Of a stretch of 9,976 nucleotides of DNA, positions 1-5,342 are shown piece after piece. A model generated the notes under the pieces. The model made no database searches. It was not told the origin of the DNA and saw nothing but the letters and a program-made list of their open reading frames with translations. This DNA comes from Caldilineaceae bacterium. Its GTDB lineage: Bacteria; Chloroflexota; Anaerolineae; Caldilineales; Caldilineaceae. Position 1 is the stretch's first letter. Each line of letters begins with the position of its first letter. Location: positions 1-9,976 of the forward strand of contig JAPKMV010000080.1 of the NCBI GenBank assembly GCA_026645635.1. The letters run 5' to 3'. The translations under genes and the position numbers were made by a program.

Positions 1-10
1 GCTGCTGCAT

Positions 11-52
11 AATTCACAATTCACAATTGACGATTCACAATTCACCATTCAA
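11..52. repeat. AT-rich heptamer tandem array, 6 units
   Basis: Six consecutive 7-bp units with consensus NATTSAC can be read in register (AATTCAC twice, AATTGAC, GATTCAC, AATTCAC, CATTCAA). The last unit abuts the ATG at 53, so the array occupies the place where a ribosome binding site would be. The same family, eight units long, stands before the aminotransferase gene at 1042-1097. Short tandem heptamers are known from cyanobacterial genomes (STRR sequences); relating this array to them is only an analogy. Confidence 0.8.
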
Positions 53-532
53 ATGACCAACACGCGACCGATCTTCATCCGCTCCGCCACCGCCGCCGAC
101 CAGCCTACCATCACCGCCATGGTGCGCGCGGCGCATCTTCACCCGCTGCATCTCGATTGGCCGCGTTTTATCGTCGCTGAGGAGCGGGGCCAGGTTGTCG
201 GCATTGGCCAGATCAAGGTGCTGGGTGACGGCACGCGTGAACTGGCGTCGCTGGTCACTGCGCCCACGCACCAGGGGCTGGGCATCGGCAGCGCGTTGGT
301 GCGCACGCTGCAATCCGTCGCACCCGGCCCGCTCTACCTGCGCTGCGCCACCCACAACGTGGGCTTCTACCAGCGCTTCGGCTTCGTCGACCTGGCGCCG
401 GCAGCCATGCCGCCCGACCTGCGCCGCACCTATCTGCTCGTCCAACGCGCCGTGCGGGTGGTGCGGTTGGTGAAGCCGGGGCAGGAGACGATGCATATCA
501 TGGGGTGGTGGGGTGATGAGGTAAGCGGGTGA
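53..532 (+). CDS. GNAT family N-acetyltransferase
   Basis: This 159-residue cytosolic protein is about one GNAT domain long and should transfer an acetyl group from acetyl-CoA to an amine; the substrate cannot be told. The N-terminal strand reads IFIRSATAADQPTI (residues 7-20). The acetyl-CoA pyrophosphate-binding loop (motif A, Q/RxxGxG/A) is QGLGIG at residues 74-79, preceded by strand ELASLVTAP. The late motif FYQRFGF (105-111) is the usual 'aGFyerlGF' element of GNATs. The ATG at 53 is the only sensible start, but no Shine-Dalgarno precedes it, because the upstream DNA is a heptamer repeat; initiation may be leaderless or weak. The last ten or so codons (GWWGDEVSG) are read from an octamer repeat, so the native C-terminus may have been altered by repeat growth. 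It is the small single-domain GNAT type, unlike the second GNAT at 2558. Confidence 0.85.
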   Translation: MTNTRPIFIRSATAADQPTITAMVRAAHLHPLHLDWPRFIVAEERGQVVGIGQIKVLGDGTRELASLVTAPTHQGLGIGSALVRTLQSVAPGPLYLRCATHNVGFYQRFGFVDLAPAAMPPDLRRTYLLVQRAVRVVRLVKPGQETMHIMGWWGDEVSG

Positions 533-539
533 GTGGGTG
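500..539. repeat. G-rich octamer tandem array, 5 units
   Basis: Five 8-bp units with consensus RTGGGGTG follow each other in register (ATGGGGTG, GTGGGGTG, ATGAGGTA, AGCGGGTG, AGTGGGTG). They cover the final codons and the TGA (530-532) of the preceding acetyltransferase gene. The same octamer recurs in both arms of the hairpin at 5255-5316. Confidence 0.6.
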
Positions 540-545
540 TGGGAA

Positions 546-574
546 TTGGTTGTGGGGTGGGCGGCGGGTATACT
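546..574 (+). promoter_or_regulatory. Putative sigma70-type promoter of the ATL gene
   Basis: A -35-like TTGGTT (546-551) is separated by exactly 17 bp from a good -10 box TATACT (569-574; five of six match TATAAT). Transcription would begin near 581, giving a leader of about 20 nt before the ATG at 600. The spacer and -10 lie in a G-run motif (GGGG 554-557, GGG 559-561, GGG 566-568, GGGG 575-578) that fits the standard G-quadruplex rule. This is a sequence match only. Confidence 0.4.
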
Positions 575-587
575 GGGGTGATTCCAC

Positions 588-593
588 GGGAGG
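588..593 (+). promoter_or_regulatory. Shine-Dalgarno that fixes the ATL start
   Basis: GGGAGG lies 6 nt before the ATG at 600. It favours that ATG over the in-frame TTG at 594, which would overlap the site's 3' edge with no spacing. Confidence 0.75.
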
Positions 594-599
594 TTGGGG

Positions 600-1010
600 A
601 TGGCAGCCGCGATTCCGCACGAACAAGAACCGCTCTATGCGCGCATCTATCTGGTGGTGCGGCAGATTCCGCCCGGCCGCGTCGCCACCTACGGGCAGAT
701 TGCGGGCATCGTGGGCGACTGCACGGCGCGCATGGTCGGCTACGCCATGGCTGCCGCGCCCGACGACGTGCCCTGGCAGCGGGTGATCAACGCCCAGGGC
801 AAAATCAGCCCGCGTCACGATCACTGGGGCGCCGAAGCCCAGCGCCGCCGGCTCCAGGAGGAGGGCGTCCACCTCGACGCCAGCGGCAAGGTGGACCTGG
901 CCGCCGTGCGCTGGCCCGGCCCCGACCCAGCCTGGCTCACCGCCCACGGCTTCGCCCTCCCCGCCGAGCGCCCCGCCGTCGATGACGAGCTTCAGCCGCC
1001 ATTGTTGTGA
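600..1010 (+). CDS. Alkyltransferase-like (ATL) protein, MGMT family without catalytic cysteine
   Basis: The 136-residue protein is the C-terminal DNA-binding domain of O6-methylguanine-DNA methyltransferase alone. It begins LYARIYLVVRQIPPGRVATYGQIA (residues 12-35), the helix-turn-helix region with the nucleotide-flipping tyrosine Y31. ARMVGYAM (43-50) supplies the arginine-finger R44. The active-site motif, PCHRV in true methyltransferases, is PWQRV here (58-62), so the acceptor cysteine is replaced by W59. Members with Trp at this place (E. coli YbaZ/Atl, PWHR) bind O6-alkylguanine in DNA, flip and bend it, and hand the lesion to nucleotide excision repair without repairing it themselves. 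The NAQGKIS segment after the motif (64-70) is typical of the group. It has its own probable promoter at 546-574 and Shine-Dalgarno at 588-593. Direct alkyl transfer is very unlikely; the lesion-sensing role is inferred from the family. Confidence 0.92.
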   Translation: MAAAIPHEQEPLYARIYLVVRQIPPGRVATYGQIAGIVGDCTARMVGYAMAAAPDDVPWQRVINAQGKISPRHDHWGAEAQRRRLQEEGVHLDASGKVDLAAVRWPGPDPAWLTAHGFALPAERPAVDDELQPPLL

Positions 1011-1011
1011 A

Positions 1012-1039
1012 GAGGGGCGAGTTGCGAGGGGCGAGGACT
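1012..1039. repeat. G-rich heptamer array (GAGGGGC family)
   Basis: Four 7-bp units (GAGGGGC, GAGTTGC, GAGGGGC, GAGGACT) start 2 nt after the ATL stop codon. A 2-nt slip then leads into the AT-rich heptamers. Three perfect units of the same sequence lie in the opposite orientation at 3994-4014. Confidence 0.65.
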
Positions 1040-1041
1040 GT

Positions 1042-1097
1042 CATCAACCATTGACCATTAACAATTGACCATCAACCATTGACAATTGACAATTAAC
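1042..1097. repeat. AT-rich heptamer tandem array, 8 units
   Basis: Eight 7-bp units in perfect register: CATCAAC, CATTGAC, CATTAAC, AATTGAC, CATCAAC, CATTGAC, AATTGAC, AATTAAC (consensus MATYRAC). The four-unit order is nearly repeated, suggesting growth by duplication of a 28-bp block. The array ends 1 nt before the GAGG Shine-Dalgarno of the aminotransferase gene. It belongs to the same family as 11-52. Confidence 0.85.
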
Positions 1098-1098
1098 C

Positions 1099-1102
1099 GA
1101 GG
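1099..1102 (+). promoter_or_regulatory. Shine-Dalgarno of the class III aminotransferase
   Basis: GAGG lies 6 nt before the ATG at 1109, directly after the heptamer array, and supports that start. Confidence 0.65.
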
Positions 1103-1108
1103 TCGCCC

Positions 1109-2440
1109 ATGCCAGCCATCAACATCCGCACTACCTTGCCCGGCCCCAAGAGCCAGGCTGTCCTTGACCGCCGCGATGCCGCCGTCTCGCGCGCCTCGTT
1201 CCGCTCCACGCCGGTCGTGGCCGCCAGCGCGCACAACGCCACCGTCACCGACGTGGACGGCAACACCTTCATCGACTTCACTGCGGGTATCGGCACTCTC
1301 AACGTCGGCCATACGCCGACGGAAGTGGTCGCCGCGCTGCAAGCACAGGCCGCCGATCTGATCCACCTGTGCGCCATCGTCGGCACCTATGAGCCGTACA
1401 TTGCTCTGGCCGAAAAGCTCAACGCCCTGGTGCCCATCGACGGCCCCAAGAAAACCTTCTTGAGCAATTCCGGCGCAGAAGGGGTGGAAACTGCGATCAA
1501 GATGGCGCGTGCCTACACCGGGCGCCCGGCCATCGTTACCTACGAAGGCGCCTATCACGGGCGCACGCTGCTCACCCTCTCGCTGACCAGCAAATACGCG
1601 CTCTTCAAAAAGAGTTTTGGCCCCTTTGCGCCGGAAATCTACCGCGTGCCCTATCCCTACGCCTATCGCTGCCCGCACTGCCGCCACGCAGGCGCCTGCA
1701 ACCTGACCTGCTTCGAGGACCTGGAGCGCGCGCTGCTGGCCCACGTGGACCCAGCCGCGGTGGCCGCCATCATCATCGAACCGGTGCAGGGCGAAGGCGG
1801 CTTCATCCCCGCGGACTACGAGTACCTGCGCCGCCTGCGCCAGCTTTGTGACAAGCACGGCATCGTGCTCATCGCCGACGAGGTGCAGGCCGGTTTCTGC
1901 CGCACAGGGCGCTGGTTCTCCTTCGAGCACAGCGGCATACAGCCCGATCTGGTGGTCATGGCCAAGTCCATCGCCGCGGGGATGCCGCTGGCCGCGGTCA
2001 CCGGCAAGGCCGCGGTGGTGGATGCGCCGCATCTGGGCGGCCTGGGCAGCACCTTCGGCGGCAACCCGCTGGCCTGCGTCGCCGCGCTCAAGAGCATCGA
2101 ACTGATGGAGCGGGAGAATCTCAACCAGCGCGCCGAGCAGATCGGCGAGACGTTGATGGGCCGCTTTCGCGCCTGGCAAGAACGCTTCCCGATCATCGGC
2201 GACGTGCGCGGGCTGGGCGCCATGTGCGCCGTCGAGTTTGTCGTCGGGCCGGGCGACCGCACGCCCAACACCGACGCGCCGCTCAAGATCGTCGGCGAGG
2301 CGTACAAGCGCGGCCTGCTCCTCATCCGCGCCGGCCTCTACTCCAACTGCGTGCGCACTCTCGTGCCGCTCACCATCGGCGACGCCGAGTTGGACGAGGG
2401 GCTGGACGTGCTGGAGGCGTCGATTGCGGCGGTCGCGTGA
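1109..2440 (+). CDS. gabT: Class III PLP aminotransferase, probable 4-aminobutyrate aminotransferase
   Basis: The 443-residue cytosolic enzyme has fold type I, class III features. It should move an omega-amino group, most likely from 4-aminobutyrate to 2-oxoglutarate, giving succinate semialdehyde and glutamate. Visible landmarks are DGNTFIDFTAGIGTLNVGH (50-68), the phosphate-binding SNSGAEG-ETAIKMAR (119-134), YHGR (149-152), EPVQGEGG (224-231), IADEVQAGFCRTG (255-267) and the PLP lysine K286 in MAKSIAAGMPL. Compared from memory with E. coli GabT, the residues matching R141, E206, E211, D239, K268 and R398 are R152, E224, E229, D257, K286 and R416, all kept, which favours omega-amine specificity. 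An insertion at 188-201 holds four cysteines (CPHC-X5-C-X3-C), absent from E. coli GabT. Acetylornithine, ornithine or another diamine is a possible substrate. A hairpin follows 8 nt after the stop. Confidence 0.85.
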   Translation: MPAINIRTTLPGPKSQAVLDRRDAAVSRASFRSTPVVAASAHNATVTDVDGNTFIDFTAGIGTLNVGHTPTEVVAALQAQAADLIHLCAIVGTYEPYIALAEKLNALVPIDGPKKTFLSNSGAEGVETAIKMARAYTGRPAIVTYEGAYHGRTLLTLSLTSKYALFKKSFGPFAPEIYRVPYPYAYRCPHCRHAGACNLTCFEDLERALLAHVDPAAVAAIIIEPVQGEGGFIPADYEYLRRLRQLCDKHGIVLIADEVQAGFCRTGRWFSFEHSGIQPDLVVMAKSIAAGMPLAAVTGKAAVVDAPHLGGLGSTFGGNPLACVAALKSIELMERENLNQRAEQIGETLMGRFRAWQERFPIIGDVRGLGAMCAVEFVVGPGDRTPNTDAPLKIVGEAYKRGLLLIRAGLYSNCVRTLVPLTIGDAELDEGLDVLEASIAAVA

Positions 2441-2447
2441 GGGTGGT

Positions 2448-2530
2448 ATAGACCGCGGATTAGGCGGATTTACGCGGATTATCTGTTTTGTCCGCGATAA
2501 TCCGCCGCATCCGCCAAATCCGCGGTCTAT
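2448..2530. repeat. Long hairpin of decamer repeats (CCGCGGATTA type)
   Basis: The left arm (2448-2483) and right arm (2496-2530) are reverse complements with about three differences over 35-36 nt, around a 12-nt loop (2484-2495). Each arm consists of 10-bp units: CCGCGGATTA (2453-2462), GGCGGATTTA (2463-2472) and CGCGGATTAT (2473-2482), mirrored on the right. It starts 8 nt after the aminotransferase stop and could end or stabilise that transcript, but it has no T tract. The first 12 bases recur exactly at 9965-9976, so this is a dispersed element. Confidence 0.92.
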
Positions 2531-2548
2531 CCGTTGTCATTGACAGAC

Positions 2549-2552
2549 GAGG
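2549..2552 (+). promoter_or_regulatory. Shine-Dalgarno that decides the GNAT start
   Basis: GAGG lies 5 nt before the ATG at 2558 and only 2 nt before the ATG at 2555. It favours 2558 over 2555 and over the upstream TTG at 2534, which has no site. Confidence 0.5.
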
Positions 2553-2557
2553 CTATG

Positions 2558-3217
2558 ATGCACGAATCGTTGATCTATACCACGCTGGCGCCGGAGTATT
2601 TCGCCCGGCTCGAGCAGTTGCAGCGTGATTGCTATCCCACCCTGGGCGAGCAGGAGTTGATGCGCGTCGAGCACTTCGCCAGCCAGTATGCGGTCTTTGC
2701 CGAGGGGCAGGTGGTGGTGCTGGACGGCGCCCGTGTCATCGGGCAGGGGTCGGGCTTTTTCAGCGACTTTGATTTCGCCAACCATGCCCACAGCTTCCGC
2801 GAATTCTGCGACCATTTCTACTTCCGCAACCACGATTGGGGCGGCGCGTACTACTACGGCGCGGACATCAGCGTCCACCCGGATTACCGCGGGCGGGGCA
2901 TCGGCAAGCAGATCTACCGGGTGCGCAAGGATCTCGTGCGGCGCTACAACAAGCAGGGCATCGTCGGCGGCGGCGTGCTGCCCGGCTACGCCCTGCACAA
3001 GCACAGCATGAGTCCCCAGGAATACGTGCGCCGCGTCGTCGCCGGTGAACTGCGCGACCCCACGCTCACCTTCCAACTGCGCGAGGGCTTCGTCGTGCGC
3101 GAACTGCTCCAGAACTACCTCGAAGACAGCGCGTCCGACAATTGGGCGACGTTGATCCTGTGGGAGAACCCGGAGTACCGGCACGATGAGCGTTCAACTG
3201 CGATTGACGCGGGTTGA
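2558..3217 (+). CDS. GNAT family N-acetyltransferase, long form
   Basis: The predicted protein has 219 residues, longer than a minimal GNAT. It resembles the acetyltransferase half of the bacterial GNAT/carbon-nitrogen hydrolase fusion proteins, but the hydrolase half is absent here. A strand-turn-strand at 45-64 (YAVFAEGQVVVLDGARVIGQG) is followed by an aromatic-rich stretch (FFSDFDFANHAHSF-REFCDHFYFRNHDW, 67-94). Motif A is ISVHPDYRGRGIGKQIY (104-120) with the CoA-binding R111-G-R-G-I-G116. GIVGGGVLPGY (134-144) and ATLILWENPEY (197-207) complete the fold. It should use acetyl-CoA; the acceptor is unknown. The start was chosen from the GAGG at 2549-2552; an in-frame TTG at 2534 adds eight residues but touches the repeat. 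It is separated from the aminotransferase by the large hairpin, so co-transcription is uncertain. Confidence 0.85.
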   Translation: MHESLIYTTLAPEYFARLEQLQRDCYPTLGEQELMRVEHFASQYAVFAEGQVVVLDGARVIGQGSGFFSDFDFANHAHSFREFCDHFYFRNHDWGGAYYYGADISVHPDYRGRGIGKQIYRVRKDLVRRYNKQGIVGGGVLPGYALHKHSMSPQEYVRRVVAGELRDPTLTFQLREGFVVRELLQNYLEDSASDNWATLILWENPEYRHDERSTAIDAG

Positions 3218-3231
3218 ATTCTGGCTACAAT
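3204..3231 (+). promoter_or_regulatory. Sigma70-type promoter of the toxin-antitoxin operon
   Basis: TTGACG (3204-3209) and TACAAT (3226-3231) each match five of six consensus bases and are 16 bp apart. The -35 box lies in the last codons of the preceding acetyltransferase gene. The predicted start near 3238 leaves a leader of about 45 nt before the toxin ATG. It is the best promoter match in the window. Confidence 0.6.
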
Positions 3232-3238
3232 ATAGCCA
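3222..3238. promoter_or_regulatory. Palindromic operator candidate over the -10 box
   Basis: TGGCTACAATATAGCCA is a perfect 6-bp inverted repeat (TGGCTA/TAGCCA) around a 5-bp centre, and it overlaps the -10 hexamer. Phd/YefM-type antitoxins normally repress their own operon by binding such palindromes, so this is the likely binding site of the antitoxin at 3590-3874. That assignment is an inference from position. Confidence 0.5.
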
Positions 3239-3284
3239 CAATTTGTGATGTGCAGCAGATTTCCACCTTCGAGAACGATGCACC

Positions 3285-3593
3285 ATGCGTTACGCGATCA
3301 TCTTTGCCCTACAAGCTGAAGAAGACTTGCTGGCACTGCGGGCAAATGAGCGACGTGAAGTGCTGGACGCAATTGAACAGCATCTGCGCTATGAGCCGGA
3401 GAAGGTCAGCAAGAGCAGAATCAAGCGTTTGGATGCAATGGAGTGGCCGCAATATCGGCTACGGATCGGCGAGATTCGTGCGTTCTATGATGTAATTTAC
3501 GCCGCCGATCAGGGCATCGTTGAGGTGATTGCGATCCGTAAGAAAACCTCGGCCATGCAGTGGCTTGCTGCATTTGGGAGAAAGACGGAATGA
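3285..3593 (+). CDS. RelE/ParE superfamily toxin
   Basis: The 102-residue basic protein has the size and layout of RelE/ParE toxins: an opening strand MRYAIIFALQAEEDLLAL (1-18), a two-helix segment (19-39), then RLDAMEWPQYRLRIGEIRAFYDV (48-70). The YRLRIGxxRxxY core is the family signature, with R58, R60, R65 and Y68 (the YRLR run is 57-60). The closing strand is VIAIRKK (81-87). RelE-type members cut mRNA in the ribosome, whereas ParE-type members poison gyrase; the sequence alone does not decide between them, though the YRLR-IGE-R-Y pattern is closer to RelE. It is first in the operon and overlaps the antitoxin by 4 nt (ATGA, 3590-3593). Only a weak GAGAA (3271-3275) precedes the ATG. GC is visibly lower (near one half by eye) than in the neighbours, consistent with acquisition by transfer. 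Confidence 0.88.
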   Translation: MRYAIIFALQAEEDLLALRANERREVLDAIEQHLRYEPEKVSKSRIKRLDAMEWPQYRLRIGEIRAFYDVIYAADQGIVEVIAIRKKTSAMQWLAAFGRKTE

Positions 3594-3874
3594 TTCAAGT
3601 TCCACTGAACCAGGTGAAAGACGATCTCTCGCGCTATCTGCGGCTGGCCGAGAAGGAAGATGTGATCATCACCCGGCACGGGGTGCCAGCAGGGATGTTG
3701 ATCGGCTTTGAGAACCCCGAAGATTGGTGGGAAGAAATGCTCCTGCGCGACCCGCGCTTCCAGGAGCGGGTTGCTCAAGCGCGCAGCAGCCTGCGCAACG
3801 GCGAGGGCATCAGCATTGAAGCCCTGCGTGAGAAGCACGCGCTCACAGCGCCCCCTGCAGCGACCGACGAATAG
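3590..3874 (+). CDS. Phd/YefM family antitoxin
   Basis: The 94-residue protein starts MIQVPLNQVKDDLSRYLRLAEKEDVIITRHGVPAGMLIGFE, the typical Phd/YefM fold: an N-terminal strand, a helix with the xDLSRYLxxAEKEDVIITRxGxPxGxLI pattern (10-39), and a flexible acidic C-terminal half that would wrap the toxin. It should neutralise the RelE/ParE protein and repress the operon through the palindrome at 3222-3238. Its ATG overlaps the toxin stop codon (ATGA), so translation is coupled; a GGGAG at 3576-3580 lies 9 nt upstream inside the toxin gene. The C-terminal tail (EKHALTAPPAATDE) is low in order. The order toxin-then-antitoxin is less common than the reverse, but it fits coupling where the antitoxin is made after the toxin from the same message. 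Confidence 0.88.
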   Translation: MIQVPLNQVKDDLSRYLRLAEKEDVIITRHGVPAGMLIGFENPEDWWEEMLLRDPRFQERVAQARSSLRNGEGISIEALREKHALTAPPAATDE

Positions 3875-3993
3875 GCGAAAGCCTGCACCAAACCTTGTCA
3901 CGCGCCGCGCTTTGTGGTTAACTTCTTTGCCGCTTATTAACGGCGTTTTCTGAACGCATTTTCGGGACGAACCCGGCGACCGCGGCGCAACCC

Positions 3994-4014
3994 GCCCCTC
4001 GCCCCTCGCCCCTC
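3994..4014. repeat. Three perfect GCCCCTC heptamers
   Basis: Three identical 7-bp units stand in the spacer before the aspartate aminotransferase gene. Their reverse complement is GAGGGGC, the unit at 1012-1039, so the family is present in both orientations. The rest of the 169-bp spacer (3875-4043) has no gene and only weak promoter-like and hairpin-like matches. Confidence 0.75.
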
Positions 4015-4043
4015 ACAACTTCCTGAAACCGAGGCGCATCAAC

Positions 4044-5246
4044 ATGTTCGAACAAATCAAACCCGCTCCGCCCGACCCGATTCTGGGCCTGACGGAAGCC
4101 TTCAAGGCTGACCCGCATCCGAAAAAAATCAACCTGGGCGTCGGCGTCTACAAGGATGCCGGCGGGCAGACGCCCGTGCTGGCGTCGGTCAAGGCCGCCG
4201 AGGAGCGGCTGCTGCGCAGCGAGCACACCAAGAACTACCTGCCCATCGATGGCCAGCCGGAGTTCGACAGCGTCACCCAGGAACTGTTGATCGGCGCCGA
4301 CCACCCGCTCGTGCGCGCCGGCTGCGTGGTGACCGCGCAGGCGCCGGGCGGCACCGGTGCGCTGCGCGTCGCCGGCGACTTCATCGCCTCCACCCTGGGC
4401 CGGCGCACCGTCTGGCTCAGCGACCCGACCTGGCCCAACCATCCGGGCGTCTTTGGCGCGGCCGGGTTGCCCACCGCCACCTATCCCTATTTCGATAAGC
4501 AGAGCAACGGCGTCAACTTTGCCGGCATGTTGGCCGCGCTCCACACCATCCCCGTGGGCGATGTCGTGCTGCTCCACGGCTGCTGCCACAACCCCACCGG
4601 CGTCGATCTTCAGCCGGAACAGTGGGACGAGGTCGCCGCGGTCGTCGCCGGGCGCGGGCTGCTGCCCGTCGTGGACTTCGCCTACCAGGGCTTCGCCACC
4701 GGGCTGCGGGAAGATGCCGCCGGTCTGCACGCGCTGCTGCAGCACTGCACCACCGTGCTCGTTGCCAGCTCCTATTCCAAGAACTTCGGCCTCTACAACG
4801 AACGTGTCGGCGCGCTGACCATCGTCGCGCCCAGCGCCGAGCAGGCCAAGACCGCGCTCAGCCACATCAAGCGGGTGATCCGCGCCAACTACTCCAACCC
4901 GCCGGCCCACGGCGCCCAGGTTGTGTCGCTGGTGCTCAACGACCCGGAGCTACGGCAACTGTGGGAGCGCGAAGTCGGCGAGATGCGTGATCGCATCAAC
5001 GGGATGCGCCACCTCTTCGTCGAGACGCTGCACGAACAAGGCGTCGAACATGATTTCTCCTTCATTGCCCGTCAACGCGGCATGTTCTCCTTCTCCGGCC
5101 TCACGCCTGACCAGGTCAAGGCGCTGCGCGAGCGCCACGCCATCTACGTGGTCGGCTCCGGGCGCATCAGCGTGGCCGGCATGACCGCGCACAACATGGA
5201 TTACCTCTGCGCCGGCATCGCCGACGTGCTGAAGACGGCAAAATGA
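4044..5246 (+). CDS. Aspartate/aromatic amino acid aminotransferase (AspC/TyrB type)
   Basis: At 400 residues this is a full-length class I, subgroup I-alpha aminotransferase, cytosolic and PLP-dependent. It interconverts aspartate or an aromatic amino acid and 2-oxoglutarate with the matching oxo acid and glutamate. It opens with the typical PPDPILGLTEAFKADPHPKKINLGVGVYKD. Landmarks are W130 in DPTWPNHPGVF, N183 in CHNPTG, D211 and Y214 in VVDFAYQGFATG, and the PLP lysine K246 in SSYSKNFGLYNERVGAL. R254 (phosphate), R280 in IRANYSNPPAHGA and R374 in SGRISVAGM complete the set. R280 and R374 match R292 and R386 of E. coli AspC, the side-chain and alpha-carboxylate arginines, so dicarboxylic substrates should be accepted. 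Sequence alone does not separate AspC from TyrB. The ATG at 4044 has a GAGG 9 nt upstream (4031-4034). A long hairpin follows the stop. Confidence 0.93.
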   Translation: MFEQIKPAPPDPILGLTEAFKADPHPKKINLGVGVYKDAGGQTPVLASVKAAEERLLRSEHTKNYLPIDGQPEFDSVTQELLIGADHPLVRAGCVVTAQAPGGTGALRVAGDFIASTLGRRTVWLSDPTWPNHPGVFGAAGLPTATYPYFDKQSNGVNFAGMLAALHTIPVGDVVLLHGCCHNPTGVDLQPEQWDEVAAVVAGRGLLPVVDFAYQGFATGLREDAAGLHALLQHCTTVLVASSYSKNFGLYNERVGALTIVAPSAEQAKTALSHIKRVIRANYSNPPAHGAQVVSLVLNDPELRQLWEREVGEMRDRINGMRHLFVETLHEQGVEHDFSFIARQRGMFSFSGLTPDQVKALRERHAIYVVGSGRISVAGMTAHNMDYLCAGIADVLKTAK

Positions 5247-5254
5247 CCCCCAAA

Positions 5255-5316
5255 CCCCACCACCCCAAAACCCTACAATTGCCCTGTTTGGGTCTTAGGG
5301 TGTTGGGGTAGTGGGG
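5255..5316. repeat. C-rich/G-rich hairpin made of inverted octamers
   Basis: The left arm (5255-5275) and right arm (5296-5316) are reverse complements over 21 nt with two mismatches. The 20-nt loop itself holds a small CCC/GGG stem (5282-5284 with 5290-5292). The right arm reads as 8-bp units TTAGGGTG, TTGGGGTA, GTGGGGGG, the same family as the array at 500-539; the left arm is its inverse. Lying 8 nt after the aminotransferase stop, it could act as a transcription barrier, though no T tract follows. Confidence 0.85.
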
Positions 5317-5342
5317 GGGCTTTGCAGTGAAGCGAAGTCTCC

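Noticed and set aside
600..1010. Functional O6-methylguanine-DNA methyltransferase (ogt)
   Set aside because: The acceptor cysteine and adjacent histidine are replaced (PWQR), so only the alkyltransferase-like, non-catalytic assignment is supported.
1042..1097. CRISPR-like or promoter-like array (many TTGAC steps resembling -35 boxes)
   Set aside because: The 7-bp units follow without spacers, so it is not CRISPR. The TTGAC(A) steps arise from the repeat itself, and no -10 box lies at a suitable distance.
1058..2179. Long minus-strand open frame of 373 codons
   Set aside because: It lies opposite the GabT-like gene, whose residues are clearly conserved. Its translation is Gly/Ala/Arg/His-rich without any motif, as expected from the antisense of GC-rich coding DNA. 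The same holds for 3918-4910, 5364-6140, 6774-7763 and 8625-9755 on the minus strand.
2534..2557. TTG start at 2534 for the second acetyltransferase
   Set aside because: It has no Shine-Dalgarno and lies 3 nt after the hairpin; GAGG at 2549-2552 supports the ATG at 2558.
3214..3495. 93-codon plus-strand open frame overlapping the toxin gene
   Set aside because: The translation has no family features and runs out of frame through the RelE/ParE gene, which has a convincing signature.
3912..3949. Promoter-like pair TTGTGG/TATTAA (17-bp spacer) and a GCCG/CGGC hairpin followed by TTTT before the aspartate aminotransferase
   Set aside because: The hexamers match only three and four bases, and the stem is 4 bp; both could be chance in this AT-richer spacer and they overlap each other.
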